Part shown: one piece after another, positions 38,829 to 47,328 of the stretch
How the letters are laid out: every line of letters begins with the position of its first letter
Numbering within the stretch: the stretch's first letter is position 1
Notes under the pieces: generated by a model
What the model was told of the DNA's origin: nothing
Seen by the model: only the letters and a program-made list of their open reading frames with translations
The model's database searches: none
NCBI RefSeq assembly: GCF_039904985.1
Contig: NZ_CP157005.1
Location: 1,488,001-1,552,000, forward strand
Length of the DNA: 64,000 nucleotides
Reading direction: 5' to 3'
DNA from: Methylomonas sp. AM2-LC
GTDB lineage: Bacteria; Pseudomonadota; Gammaproteobacteria; Methylococcales; Methylomonadaceae
Program-made: the position numbers and the translations under genes

Positions 38829-39287
38829 TTATTTAGAAGTTAAAAATTTTTTTGCGTATTCACTGGGTATGCTTTTCGCAGCACTTAGACGCATGGCTTG
38901 ATAATTAAATTGTACACTGCCTTTGGCGGCATCGTTCTTACCAAGGATAGCCAAAGAAGTTGCATGGCCTTTAGCGGCAGCCTTTTCATACCAGGCAGTG
39001 GCTTTATCTCGATCAGCATTCACACCCATGCCTCTATCATACATGGCGGCTATAGCTACTTGAGCATCAACCAAGCCTTGCTTTGCCGCTTTTTCCATCC
39101 AGTCTGCAGCTTGCGGTTCATTTTTTTCCAAGCCGTCTCGGCCTAATAAATACAAAGATGCCAGCTTTGCTTGTGCTAAGGCGTCTCCTTGTTCGGCCAG
39201 TTGTTTAATATGTATGCCCTCTGCCGATTGAGCAAATGCAGTGCTGGATAGCAAAATCAGCCAACAAAACCCTAAAATTTTGTACAT
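38829..39287 (-). CDS. Secreted Sel1-repeat protein
   Basis: A 152-residue periplasmic protein. Signal peptide MYKILGFCWLILLSSTAFAQ, then three Sel1-like TPR units (DALAQAKLASLYLLGRDGLE, DAQVAIAAMYDRGMGVNADR, HATSLAILGKNDA). Start ATG 39287 follows GGAGAAAGGG; a TTG at 39302 is in frame but has no ribosome site. Sel1 repeats mediate protein contacts. It is upstream of gltX in the same direction. Confidence 0.85.
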   Translation of the reverse strand: MYKILGFCWLILLSSTAFAQSAEGIHIKQLAEQGDALAQAKLASLYLLGRDGLEKNEPQAADWMEKAAKQGLVDAQVAIAAMYDRGMGVNADRDKATAWYEKAAAKGHATSLAILGKNDAAKGSVQFNYQAMRLSAAKSIPSEYAKKFLTSK

Positions 39288-39480
39288 GCCCTTTCTCCAC
39301 AAATTAAGTCAAAGTTCTACATTATTTCATGACCTAGGGGTTTTAGTGAAAAAGGCGCTTAAAAATAGTCTATCTATGCATGTGCTAAGAGTATGGTAAA
39401 GCCGCAGAATAGATAAATATATCGTTTTTTGCAATTTTGAAAATTTATAGCCATACGTTACATTCGTTGCCATTAAGCGG

Positions 39481-41664
39481 ATGAACCCTTTCGTTCCTAT
39501 GAAATTTAAAAAAAGCACACCAGTTGCAGAATTAATGCAACACGCAGTTTATTTGCATCAAATTGGGCAATTGTCTGAAGCTGCATAGCATTACAAAAAT
39601 TTGTTGAAAAAATTGCCTGGCCATCCGCAATTGTTAACCGGGTTGGGAACCATTGCATTGCAGAAAGGTGATTTCAGTAAGGCCGAACAATTTCTTCAGC
39701 AATCTATTGCAGCCTATCCCGAACAAGCAATTGCGCAATGCAATCGGGGTGTGGCCTTGGTCAATCTTGATCGCTTGTCTGACGCACAGCTTTGTTATCA
39801 GCTAGCGATTCAATTAAAGCCAGATTATGCAACTGCACATAACAATTTGGGTTTGCTGCTAAAGGATTTACAGCGTTTAGATGAGGCTTTGCTGAGTTTT
39901 GATGCTGCCATTGCTGTGCAGCCCAATTATGCGGAAGCTTATTACAATCAGGGGTTGGTCTGGGAGGCAAAACACAATTTTCAGTCCGCACTGGTTTGTT
40001 ATCAACGCGCTGTTGAACTAAAGCCAGATTTTGATGAGGCTTATAAAAGGCGTGAAAACATGCTGCATATATTAGAAGCTGAGGCGGTTAAGGAAAATTC
40101 AGCTGGGCCATACCTAGAGTCAAATGTCGATGTATTTGTTCAGCAAGGTATTGGCTTGCATGGGCAGGGGGATTTTCGGTCGGCAATCACTCGTTATGAT
40201 CAGGTTTTGGCGCTTAAGCCTGATTATGTGGAAATTTATTTGAATCGTGGCCTGGCCTATCAGGAACTGCGGGAATACCAGCAAGCAGCGGCAAATTATC
40301 GACAAGCTATCGATTTGCAGCCTGCTTTTGCGGAAGCGCATAATAATTATGGAATTGTTTTACACAAATTACAGCAATATAGTGCCGCAGTTAACAGTTT
40401 TGCAACCGCACTGGACTTAAAGCCCGAGTACGCAGCTGCCTATAATAATCGAGCTCTATCGCTGATAGAGCTGGGTAAGTATACATTGGCTTTGAATGAT
40501 TTTCAGCAGGCAGCTCGCTTAGAGCCTGAGAATAACGAAGCTCTGCGTAATCAGGGAAATGCTCTTTTGGGTTTGAATCAACCGCTGCAAGCTGTAGAGC
40601 TTTTCAATAAAGCACTTGCTTTAGCCCCGCATGATGCGGTTGCCTATAATAATAGAGGCAATGCACTGAAGGAATTGAATCGACTGGACGAGGCTGATTG
40701 CAGTTACGATCAAGCCTTAAGTTTAGATCCTGCTTATGCCAATGCTTATTGGAATAAAGCCTTGCTTAAAATTTTGCGAGGTCAATATGCAGAAGGGTGG
40801 CAATTGTACGAATGGCGCTGGCGGTCCGCGCGTAATTTGCAAGTGTTGGGGTTTAGTCAACCACAATGGCATGGTGAACAAAATATCGCTGGAAAGACGT
40901 TATTGATTGTTCCCGAACAAGGCTTGGGGGATTTTATTCAATTCTGCCGCTATGTGCCTAGGTTGGATGTGTTGGGTGCAAACATTATTATACAAGTCCC
41001 CGTGGTATTAAAAGATTTGCTTGCCAGCCTAAAAGGGCATTTTAGCTTGGTTGAAGAGGGCGAGTCTTTGCCTGATTACGATCTTTATTGTCCGATCATG
41101 AGCTTCCCTTATGCGTTCAAGACGACTCTGGAAGATGTGCCTGCGAATGTGCCTTATCTTTACGCCGATGCGAAAAATCAAAGCGTCTGGTCCAGACGTT
41201 TGGGTGCTAAAACAAAAACCAGAGTGGGTTTGGTTTGGTCAGGTTCCATAGAGCATAAAAATGATCATAACCGTAGTCTGTCGTTTTCGTTGTTAGAGCC
41301 TTTGTTGCAACTTCCTTACGAATTTCACGTGTTACAAAAAGACATTCGGTTTGCTGATCAAGAGGCAATGACAGCCTATCCACAATTGCATATTCATCAG
41401 AAAGATTTGTCGAATTTCGCGGCTACCGCAGCTCTGGTCTCCGCTATGGATCTGGTGATTTCTGTTGATACTTCCGTGGCGCATCTGGTCGGGGCTTTAG
41501 GTAAGCCTTTATGGTTATTATTGCCTTATGCGCCCGATTATCGCTGGTTGCTGGATAGAGTGGATAGCCCCTGGTATCCCACTGCCATCTTATTTCGGCA
41601 GCCAGCGATGGGTGACTGGCAGAGTGTGATAGCGTTGTTGCAGGAAAGGTTACAAGCCATCTAG
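39481..41664 (+). pseudogene. TPR-repeat glycosyltransferase gene interrupted by an amber codon
   Basis: The frame starts at ATG 39481 or 39499 (MKFKKSTPVAELMQHAVYLH) and reads QIGQLSEAA before TAG at 39586-39588, then continues in frame without another stop to 41664. The continuation (HYKNLLKKLPGHPQLL) is the rest of the first TPR helix pair, so the amber lies within the first repeat. About 12 TPR units follow, then a C-terminal glycosyltransferase-like domain (LLIVPEQGLGDFIQFCRYVP; DLVISVDTSVAHLVGALG). Restart from TTG 39601 could still give a 687-residue protein. It may be a point mutation, read-through or a base error. Confidence 0.8.
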
Positions 41665-41814
41665 CGCCTGTTTTTCGTTCTATTAAAAAAACCGGGACAG
41701 GTTGTTCCACCCAAAATCTAATCATTTACAAAAGTCATTGTTTAGATGTTTTGCATGTATGCATTACGCCTCTTAGCAAGACGTTATCTCTGAGAATACA
41801 AGCCCCATTAAACC

Positions 41815-41851
41815 TGTTGCTAAAGCAGCAGCGTTACAACTCCGTCTGTTG
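41815..41851 (+). promoter_or_regulatory. Module B activator sites (dyad pair)
   Basis: Full dyad TGTTGCTAAAGCAGCA (41815-41830), starting 101 bp upstream of the GG of the promoter at 41915. A TGTTG half-site stands at 41847, exactly 32 bp further. Both offsets match the other three modules. The dyad differs from the one at 45518 at only two positions. Confidence 0.6.
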
Positions 41852-41914
41852 TTATAGAAATAGTGAATAGTATAAATTTAGTTTCTAATTCATTAAAAAC
41901 AATGACTTATGTAT

Positions 41915-41929
41915 TGGCATGTATAGTGC
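41915..41929 (+). promoter_or_regulatory. Candidate sigma-54 promoter (module B)
   Basis: TGGCATGTATAGTGC: GG at 41916-41917 and GC at 41928-41929 with ten bases between. It departs from consensus at TTGC (GTGC here). Predicted start near 41941. It lies 206 bp upstream of a second such promoter and points to the same gene, or gives a short transcript. Confidence 0.55.
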
Positions 41930-42020
41930 TTTATTTGTAATGTAGTAAAGATTAAGGATGTGATTAAACCTGATCTGATTGTTTGTCAAGTCTGTGGTGG
42001 CGAGTTAATGGATTAAGGGT

Positions 42021-42068
42021 TGTTGATATATCAGCAGTATATCAGCAGTTAGTGTTGATTTTATAGCA
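42021..42068 (+). promoter_or_regulatory. Module C activator sites (dyad pair)
   Basis: Full dyad TGTTGATATATCAGCA (42021-42036), 101 bp upstream of the GG at 42122. A second, one-mismatch dyad TGTTG-N6-TAGCA begins at 42053, 32 bp later. An extra TATATCAGCAG direct repeat follows the first dyad. Confidence 0.65.
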
Positions 42069-42120
42069 GAAAATTATACAGAATTTATATAAAACTCTTT
42101 ATAAACAATGCTTTAAAAGT

Positions 42121-42135
42121 AGGCATAAAAATTGC
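42121..42135 (+). promoter_or_regulatory. Candidate sigma-54 promoter (module C)
   Basis: AGGCATAAAAATTGC with GG at 42122-42123 and GC at 42134-42135. Predicted start near 42147, giving a 71-base leader for the VPLPTS protein. It is nearly the same as the adhesin promoter (AGGCATGAAAATTGC at 47154). Confidence 0.75.
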
Positions 42136-42217
42136 GATCAGTGTATATGTGGGAGTTTTGTTGTTTTTTTTCCACAAATTTTAGTTTTCCTTTTAATTTA
42201 ATATTTGAGGTGTTTAT

Positions 42218-43045
42218 ATGAGTAAATTAAGCAAGATTACAGTTGCTATGTCGTTGGCTTTGGCGGCTAGCACTGCGTCGGCGGATTTTATTTCTTCAGC
42301 GGGTGGTAATAGTTCATCCATAATATTTTCAGCTATCGATGAAAATACGTCCTCTGCAAACTACGGGGCTACTTTCGTTTATGATTTGGCGCTGGGAGAT
42401 GCGGGTCTTAACTTCAGCAGTTTTGTCAATGGTACACAAGGTACAAAAGGTACATTAAGCTGGGATCTTTCACAAAATGCAGCGTTCTCTGCTTTTGCTG
42501 CGGATAACAGTCAACTGCAGTGGAATGTTTTAGGTGGTGAATCACTGAATAGTGGCCTCACTAATAAGACTGCTTGGGGTGCTTTGACAACGCTGACTAC
42601 ACCTGCTGTTGCAACATCTGTGGCTGCTCTTACTCTCGCGACCGGATCTAATAGCATTCCCATTTATTTTACTAATGTAAATAATGCGCTGGGGGTTCCT
42701 AATACAAACGTGGGTGCTATCGCGGCTGGCAGTCTTACTAATATCGCTAATCTGGGTTCTTTACAAAATGCCGGTAGTATCTATGCTAACGAGGGTGGGG
42801 TAAATAGCAATACAATCGCGCTGGATTTGATTCAAAACTCTAATACTGCTACTAAAGCTTCGCTTGCCACACCTAACGTGGTGACTAATTTAGGTAGTTT
42901 CACTCTGAGTGGCAATACTTTAACGTTCACTTCTGCTTCTGCAAGTGCGGTACCTCTACCTACTTCAATCTGGATGTTCCTGTCCGGCTTAGTGGGCGTG
43001 TTAGGCTTTAAACGCCGTCAAAACGCTATAACAACAGCGATCTAA
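42218..43045 (+). CDS. Secreted protein with PEP-CTERM-like VPLPTS sorting tail
   Basis: A 275-residue exported protein. Signal peptide KITVAMSLALAASTASA, then a Ser/Thr/Asn/Gly-rich body without a known domain, and a tripartite tail: VPLPTSIWMFLSGLVGVLGF followed by KRRQ. This is the VPLP variant of the exosortase signal seen in gammaproteobacteria. It would be cut and released or anchored through an exosortase not in this window. It has its own sigma-54-type promoter; a hairpin after the stop separates it from the next secreted protein. Confidence 0.82.
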   Translation: MSKLSKITVAMSLALAASTASADFISSAGGNSSSIIFSAIDENTSSANYGATFVYDLALGDAGLNFSSFVNGTQGTKGTLSWDLSQNAAFSAFAADNSQLQWNVLGGESLNSGLTNKTAWGALTTLTTPAVATSVAALTLATGSNSIPIYFTNVNNALGVPNTNVGAIAAGSLTNIANLGSLQNAGSIYANEGGVNSNTIALDLIQNSNTATKASLATPNVVTNLGSFTLSGNTLTFTSASASAVPLPTSIWMFLSGLVGVLGFKRRQNAITTAI

Positions 43046-43052
43046 ATCATGT

Positions 43053-43082
43053 TGCGATTCCAGGGACTGAACCGGAATCGCA
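43053..43082 (+). terminator. Hairpin between two secreted-protein genes
   Basis: TGCGATTCC and GGAATCGCA form a nine-base-pair stem with a 12-base loop; CTTTTTA comes nine bases later. This may be a partial terminator that lowers transcription into the 43113 gene. Confidence 0.45.
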
Positions 43083-43112
43083 CTTAAGGACTTTTTATCT
43101 GGAGATTAACTT

Positions 43113-44801
43113 ATGAAAACACCAAGCACACTTAATAAATTGGCAGTGGCCGTATCTTTATTGGCTGGCTCTCAAGCGGCCATGGCCTTAACACCATGGA
43201 CTAATGGCGCACCTTTTATCACCATTTATACATCCGGTGGCTCTGCGCAAGATAAAGCCGTTACCGCTGCGATTCAAAGCGCGCAGGTTTCGGTTTCTGG
43301 TACATTGGATATTTTTCAGGATACCACGTCATCCCAACAACGGGTGAATGGTACGCTAACCACTGTAACTACTAATGGCGGTAACTTTACGGCTTATTAT
43401 TTTACAGGTTCTAATAGCCTGACTGATACTGCGCTGCGTGGAAAACAAATTCTGTTGGTAAAACGTACTTTAGGTTCTGCTGGTTACGGTGTGGTTCCAT
43501 TGTTGGATAATTCAAACTTGGATAACCTGAACATTACAGCGACTACGGCAGCCAACTGGAGCGGAGCTGGTAAAACCCATCTTGCTACTATTACCCAAGC
43601 CAATGCTAGCACTTATCTGACACAAGTTCCTTCGCATGGTGGTTTCACCGGTGTGGATGCACCTGCTTTGTTGCAGGGTGGCTATAACTATCCATTGCCT
43701 GTAAATGAAGTATCAACGGGTGCTCCTGTTGCTCCTTTTACCACCAATTATACAGCTGCTTCACTGACAGCAAAAGGTATTACCCGTATACCAACTGGTG
43801 GTGAAACTTATGGTATTGCGGTTACTACGGATCTTTACAAAGTTCTGCAAGCTGCGCAAATTGCTGATGGTAGTCTGACTTTACCCGCTGGACACGCAAT
43901 TGGTTCTTATGCTTCAGATGGAGATTTGCCAAGTTTAAGTCGTAACTTTGTCGCTGCTTTGTTAGCCGGTAATGTCCAAACTTGGGCCAATGTGCTGGTA
44001 AATGATACAACTCTTGGTTCTACACCTTTAACTTCTTACGCATCTGCGGCAGGCGTAACAGCGCCAGCTAATAATGTAGTTGGTGTAGGTATTCGTAACG
44101 CCGGTGCGGCAATTGGTGCTGTTGGTTATGCTAAATTCTTAGGATATCCGTATGTGCCAAATGCATCTGCGCCACCGACAGCTATAGCTGATACTTCAGC
44201 TGATGAATTTGCGGCTGCACCATTGGTTAAAGCGCCTACAGGCGCTACTGATACCGACAACTTGTTGAATGATTGGCAGTTTGGTGATAATACTTCTGGT
44301 CATAACAATGTGACTGCAGTAACATCTGGCGACCCTACTTCTCTTACCAACGAACGTATTTGGGGTTTAGCCATACAAACGGCTGATCGTAACAATACAG
44401 GTACTTTGGGTTATCGTTACATCAAAATTGACGGCGCTGCACCAACTATCCCCAATATAGCGAATGGTACTTATCCTGTTTGGGCAGAAGGCGAAGTGTT
44501 AATCAGTTCGCATGCTACCGCTTCAGAATCACTATTTCTGAAAGATTTTGGTAAGGCGTTAGGCAGCGCAGCACTTGCTGGTGTTGTTGATGCTTCACTT
44601 ACTGAACCTTATGGCCAGTCCGGTATTTTTGCTACAGTAAACTCTGATGCTACAGTAACCAATTTTGCTAATGTGCCTTTCGTTGCTTCTCAGCCGGTTG
44701 TACCGTATAGCCATGGTGTTTCAGGCTTTACTTCTCTGGGCATTGTACCTTATGCAACTGACGCTGCTAAAGACGGTAACCCAAACGTTATTTTGAAATA
44801 A
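43113..44801 (+). CDS. Secreted 562-residue protein, possibly substrate-binding-protein-like
   Basis: An exported protein with signal peptide (LAVAVSLLAGSQAAMA) and no sorting tail. FITIYTSGGSAQDKAVTAAI at the start of the mature chain, and an inner ILLVKRTLGSAGYGVVPL, resemble phosphate-type periplasmic binding proteins (a strand then a Ser/Gly loop). The rest is Thr/Asn/Ala-rich. A role as a binding protein or matrix component is inferred only. It is 67 bases after the VPLPTS gene with a hairpin between, and ends without an evident terminator. Confidence 0.6.
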   Translation: MKTPSTLNKLAVAVSLLAGSQAAMALTPWTNGAPFITIYTSGGSAQDKAVTAAIQSAQVSVSGTLDIFQDTTSSQQRVNGTLTTVTTNGGNFTAYYFTGSNSLTDTALRGKQILLVKRTLGSAGYGVVPLLDNSNLDNLNITATTAANWSGAGKTHLATITQANASTYLTQVPSHGGFTGVDAPALLQGGYNYPLPVNEVSTGAPVAPFTTNYTAASLTAKGITRIPTGGETYGIAVTTDLYKVLQAAQIADGSLTLPAGHAIGSYASDGDLPSLSRNFVAALLAGNVQTWANVLVNDTTLGSTPLTSYASAAGVTAPANNVVGVGIRNAGAAIGAVGYAKFLGYPYVPNASAPPTAIADTSADEFAAAPLVKAPTGATDTDNLLNDWQFGDNTSGHNNVTAVTSGDPTSLTNERIWGLAIQTADRNNTGTLGYRYIKIDGAAPTIPNIANGTYPVWAEGEVLISSHATASESLFLKDFGKALGSAALAGVVDASLTEPYGQSGIFATVNSDATVTNFANVPFVASQPVVPYSHGVSGFTSLGIVPYATDAAKDGNPNVILK

Positions 44802-45295
44802 TACGCGTTAAAGTTGGTTAATAAGCACATGGATGTAATTTGTCCAGGGATGGATTAATCAGGTAATCAGGTTGATTGCCAGCATTAGGATGATGGGATA
44901 CGTGACTGGTTTGGTAAATGGATTTTAATCAAATTGGGCTCGTAGTAGACGGATTTTCTAGAAAGATCGGAGGGAGAGTGGGAGCGATCAACAGGATAAG
45001 GACGATATACATCGGGTGAGCGGTCGAGTAGTTTACCCAAAAGGCCTGGCTATAGGTGAGTGATCTGCTAAAAAAAGTCTCCTTTATGCAGATTAACTTG
45101 CATATGACTGGTCTAGCTAAGTCAAAGGATTCTGGCTTGACAAGGAGGTTAAAATGGATGGGCTGAAAGGAGTTAGGGAGTAGCCGAAAGGATAATGGAA
45201 AAGTGTCGCCGACGAACCTGCGCAAGGTAGTCGGTGATATCTTTATAAACTGATTGAGGTGCAAAGCCTGTATCAGTTTGAATAAGGATTATTTT
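44802..45295. other. Gap with G-rich strand and a structured segment
   Basis: No intact gene is convincing; a 111-codon minus-strand frame (44929-45264) has no ribosome site and unnatural composition. Features seen: AAGGAGG at 45142 with a nine-codon frame from ATG 45154, and a hairpin CCGAC...GTCGG (45209-45234) with an inner CCT/AGG pairing. This may be a structured RNA or the leader of something lost. CTTTATAAACTGA at 45241 repeats 13 bases found at the left edge of the IS4-type element. Confidence 0.3.
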
Positions 45296-45406
45296 ATGGA
45301 GAATGCTATGAATAGACGATTTCTTACTTTATACAAAACGGTCAAAACCCAATCACTATTAATTATTTTGTTATCAATAGTGAATCTTATCGTTGCTTTT
45401 GCTTAA
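45296..45406 (+). CDS. Short hydrophobic peptide, possible truncated signal peptide
   Basis: A 36-codon frame after AAGGAT encoding MNRRFLTLYKTVKTQSLLII and LLSIVNLIVAFA, which looks like a signal peptide. The stop is followed in frame by SFAETAAV, a typical post-cleavage sequence, so the gene may be a nonsense-broken or decayed exported-protein gene. No downstream continuation is recognised. The position before a TpsA-like gene raises the possibility of a lost TpsB, which is speculation. Confidence 0.35.
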   Translation: MENAMNRRFLTLYKTVKTQSLLIILLSIVNLIVAFA

Positions 45407-45485
45407 AGCTTCGCTGAAACAGCCGCTGTTTTAATCTGGATAAAATAGTTGCGTACCCTGAAGCTGCTTGGGTATGTACAAAAAC

Positions 45486-45533
45486 TGCTGAGATTTCAAC
45501 AGCAAATCAACACCGCCTGTTGCTAGGGCAGCA
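45486..45533 (+). promoter_or_regulatory. Module D activator sites, cut off from the promoter by the IS element
   Basis: Two full dyads: TGCTGAGATTTCAACA (45486-45501) and TGTTGCTAGGGCAGCA (45518-45533), 32 bp apart. The promoter GG is now at 47155, 1,669 bp away. Excision of the element and one TATA copy (1,569 bp) would place the dyads 100 and 68 bp upstream, the same as in the intact module at 57929. Confidence 0.6.
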
Positions 45534-45554
45534 CATTTTCAGCCTGCCTTTATA

Positions 45555-47119
45555 AACTGAAGTTTCCCAGAAATTTTAGATTCAGAATGCTAATTTCAAG
45601 GCGGCTTATCTTGAGAGCTAGCCGTTGTCGGCTTAACTAATATGTTAGTGATGGATATTTGTTTGAAAAATCAATAACTTGATAGTGAATGAGCTCGTGT
45701 TTTATTGTATAATACAAGGTGTTAAGTCTTTGATTCTACAGCAAAACAGACCTCATTCATGTTCATTTTACGCGATCTTTCACACTCACTTCAAGCCCCA
45801 TTTTCCGATACCAAACTCGGACAGGAACGTGCCTCTTTATTTGTCTATACGCTCCTGTCGATTATTATTCCCTTTACGTCTTCTATCACCTCAAATTGTC
45901 TTCGCTGCCTGGTGACTTTGTTTGGAATTGAGATCGAAGACCATCGGTTCTACACCTTCATGGCGTCTACGACTTTGCCGTGGCGGCGTCTTTGGCAAAC
46001 CGTTTGGGGATTAATACCCTCCCCTGAAACCGATGGCCGCTTGCTGGTGGCGCTGGACGATTCCATCAATCCCAAAATCGGGAAAAACATCTTTGCTTGC
46101 GATACGATTTTCGATCATGCCGCTAAAGCGAATCAAAGCCAATATCCGTGGGCGCAAAATATCGTCGCCGTCGGCTTGTTAAAACAAATCAAAGGACGGT
46201 GGGCTTGCTTGTTTTTAGATTTCCGCTTTTACTTCGCCAAGAAAACCATTGAAGCGGAACAAAGAACCGCTAAAATCAAAGGCAAGGTCGTTCCTTTTCA
46301 AACCAAGTTGGAACAAGCCGGGCAGATGCTCATCGGCATTGGACAGCATTTTTCTACGACACCCGTACTGGCCGTGATGGATAGCTGGTTTGGCAACGAG
46401 AGTTTGTGGCAACCGGTTCGGCAAGCGTTTGGGGCGCGGTTCAATATGCTATCCAGGCTGCGTAGCAATAACGTTTTGTATGATCAACTGGGTGAACCGC
46501 AGCCAGGAAAGCGCGGCCGTCGGCCTAAGTACGGTAGCCGCCTGGGATCAACGGCTGAAATGGCGCAGGCGTATCAGGCATTGGCAACGATCTACACCGT
46601 TAATCTCTATGGCAAACAACGTGACGTTCGCGCCTATGAGCGGATGGTGATGCTGAAAACACTCAAATGTCCTGTGCGGGTCGTTTGGGTATTCCGGAAA
46701 ACGCAATGGGTGGCGTTGTTTACCACGGATCTGACCTTATCGGTGACGCAGATCATTGAGTTTTACGGGGCTCGCTGGAAAATCGAATCCGGGTTCAAAG
46801 AGCTCAAGCAAGATATCGGTAGCCAGTCCAGTCAGTGCCGGAATGCTCAGGCGGTGCTGAATCACTTGAACTTCTGTATGATGGCTTCAACCATCACCTG
46901 GATTTATGCGGATCGGTTAAAAGCTGACCCGCAGCGACGGCATAAAGTGAAGGGCAGAACCAGTTTTGCCTTTTCGGATGTCCGGCGCATTATCGCCGAA
47001 GCCGCACTTGATGAGGATTTTGATAGGCTTTGCCCTAAACCAAGCAACTCACCGAAAAATTCTCTCGTGGCCGTGTTGTTACGCATGGTCGCTTGATGAA
47101 TTTCTTAGAAACTTCAGTT
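45555..47119 (+). mobile_element. IS4-type insertion sequence (about 1,565 bp)
   Basis: Inverted ends: AACTGAAGTTTC (45555-45566) and its complement GAAACTTCAGTT (47108-47119); the match extends inward over AGAAATT to about 19 of 22 bases. A TATA stands at each flank (45551-45554 and 47120-47123), so a 4-bp target duplication is likely, though TATAAACTG could also be read as a longer end. The single gene is the transposase. The element is richer in G+C than its surroundings. It lies between the regulatory dyads and the sigma-54 promoter of the adhesin. Confidence 0.8.
45759..47096 (+). CDS. IS4-family transposase
   Basis: A 445-residue DDE transposase that cuts and joins the element ends. 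Catalytic residues are visible in ALDDSINPK, AVMDSWFGN and the IS4 YREK-type motif YGARWKIESGFKELK (Tyr-x2-Arg-x3-Glu-x6-Lys). It appears full length and intact, so the element may be active. The ATG at 45759 is the first of the frame. Confidence 0.93.
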   Translation: MFILRDLSHSLQAPFSDTKLGQERASLFVYTLLSIIIPFTSSITSNCLRCLVTLFGIEIEDHRFYTFMASTTLPWRRLWQTVWGLIPSPETDGRLLVALDDSINPKIGKNIFACDTIFDHAAKANQSQYPWAQNIVAVGLLKQIKGRWACLFLDFRFYFAKKTIEAEQRTAKIKGKVVPFQTKLEQAGQMLIGIGQHFSTTPVLAVMDSWFGNESLWQPVRQAFGARFNMLSRLRSNNVLYDQLGEPQPGKRGRRPKYGSRLGSTAEMAQAYQALATIYTVNLYGKQRDVRAYERMVMLKTLKCPVRVVWVFRKTQWVALFTTDLTLSVTQIIEFYGARWKIESGFKELKQDIGSQSSQCRNAQAVLNHLNFCMMASTITWIYADRLKADPQRRHKVKGRTSFAFSDVRRIIAEAALDEDFDRLCPKPSNSPKNSLVAVLLRMVA

Positions 47120-47153
47120 TATAAATACTCTATTAAATCAATAGCTGGTAGCT

Positions 47154-47168
47154 AGGCATGAAAATTGC
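47154..47168 (+). promoter_or_regulatory. Candidate sigma-54 promoter of the FHA-like adhesin (module D)
   Basis: AGGCATGAAAATTGC: GG at 47155-47156, ten bases, GC at 47167-47168. It differs from the module C promoter by one base. It lies 35 bp after the IS right end. Predicted start near 47180, leader about 149 bases. Confidence 0.75.
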
Positions 47169-47328
47169 GAAACATTCTTCCTAGAATTCTTTTTTCTGAT
47201 AGTTGTTCGCAGCACAACAATTTATATAGGCAAGTCAGTTTTTATGCTGGCTAGTCTACATGTAATGTTAATGCTGCATGCAATGCAGAAAAGATTGATT
47301 TAATTTGATTTTGGAAAAACACCACTCT

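Noticed and set aside
41960..42016. 18-residue peptide frame with CxxC between modules B and C
   Set aside because: GTG start lies one base from the AAGGA, too close for normal initiation; length is within chance.
45241..45253. CTTTATAAACTGA repeated at the IS left edge, considered as a second IS end or target copy
   Set aside because: The match stops after 13 bases and lacks the GTTTC that continues the true inverted end; chance in A+T-rich DNA is possible.
44929..45264. 111-codon minus-strand frame in the gap before the IS4-type element
   Set aside because: No ribosome site, residue use atypical, and no family pattern; the plus strand has leader-like signals instead.
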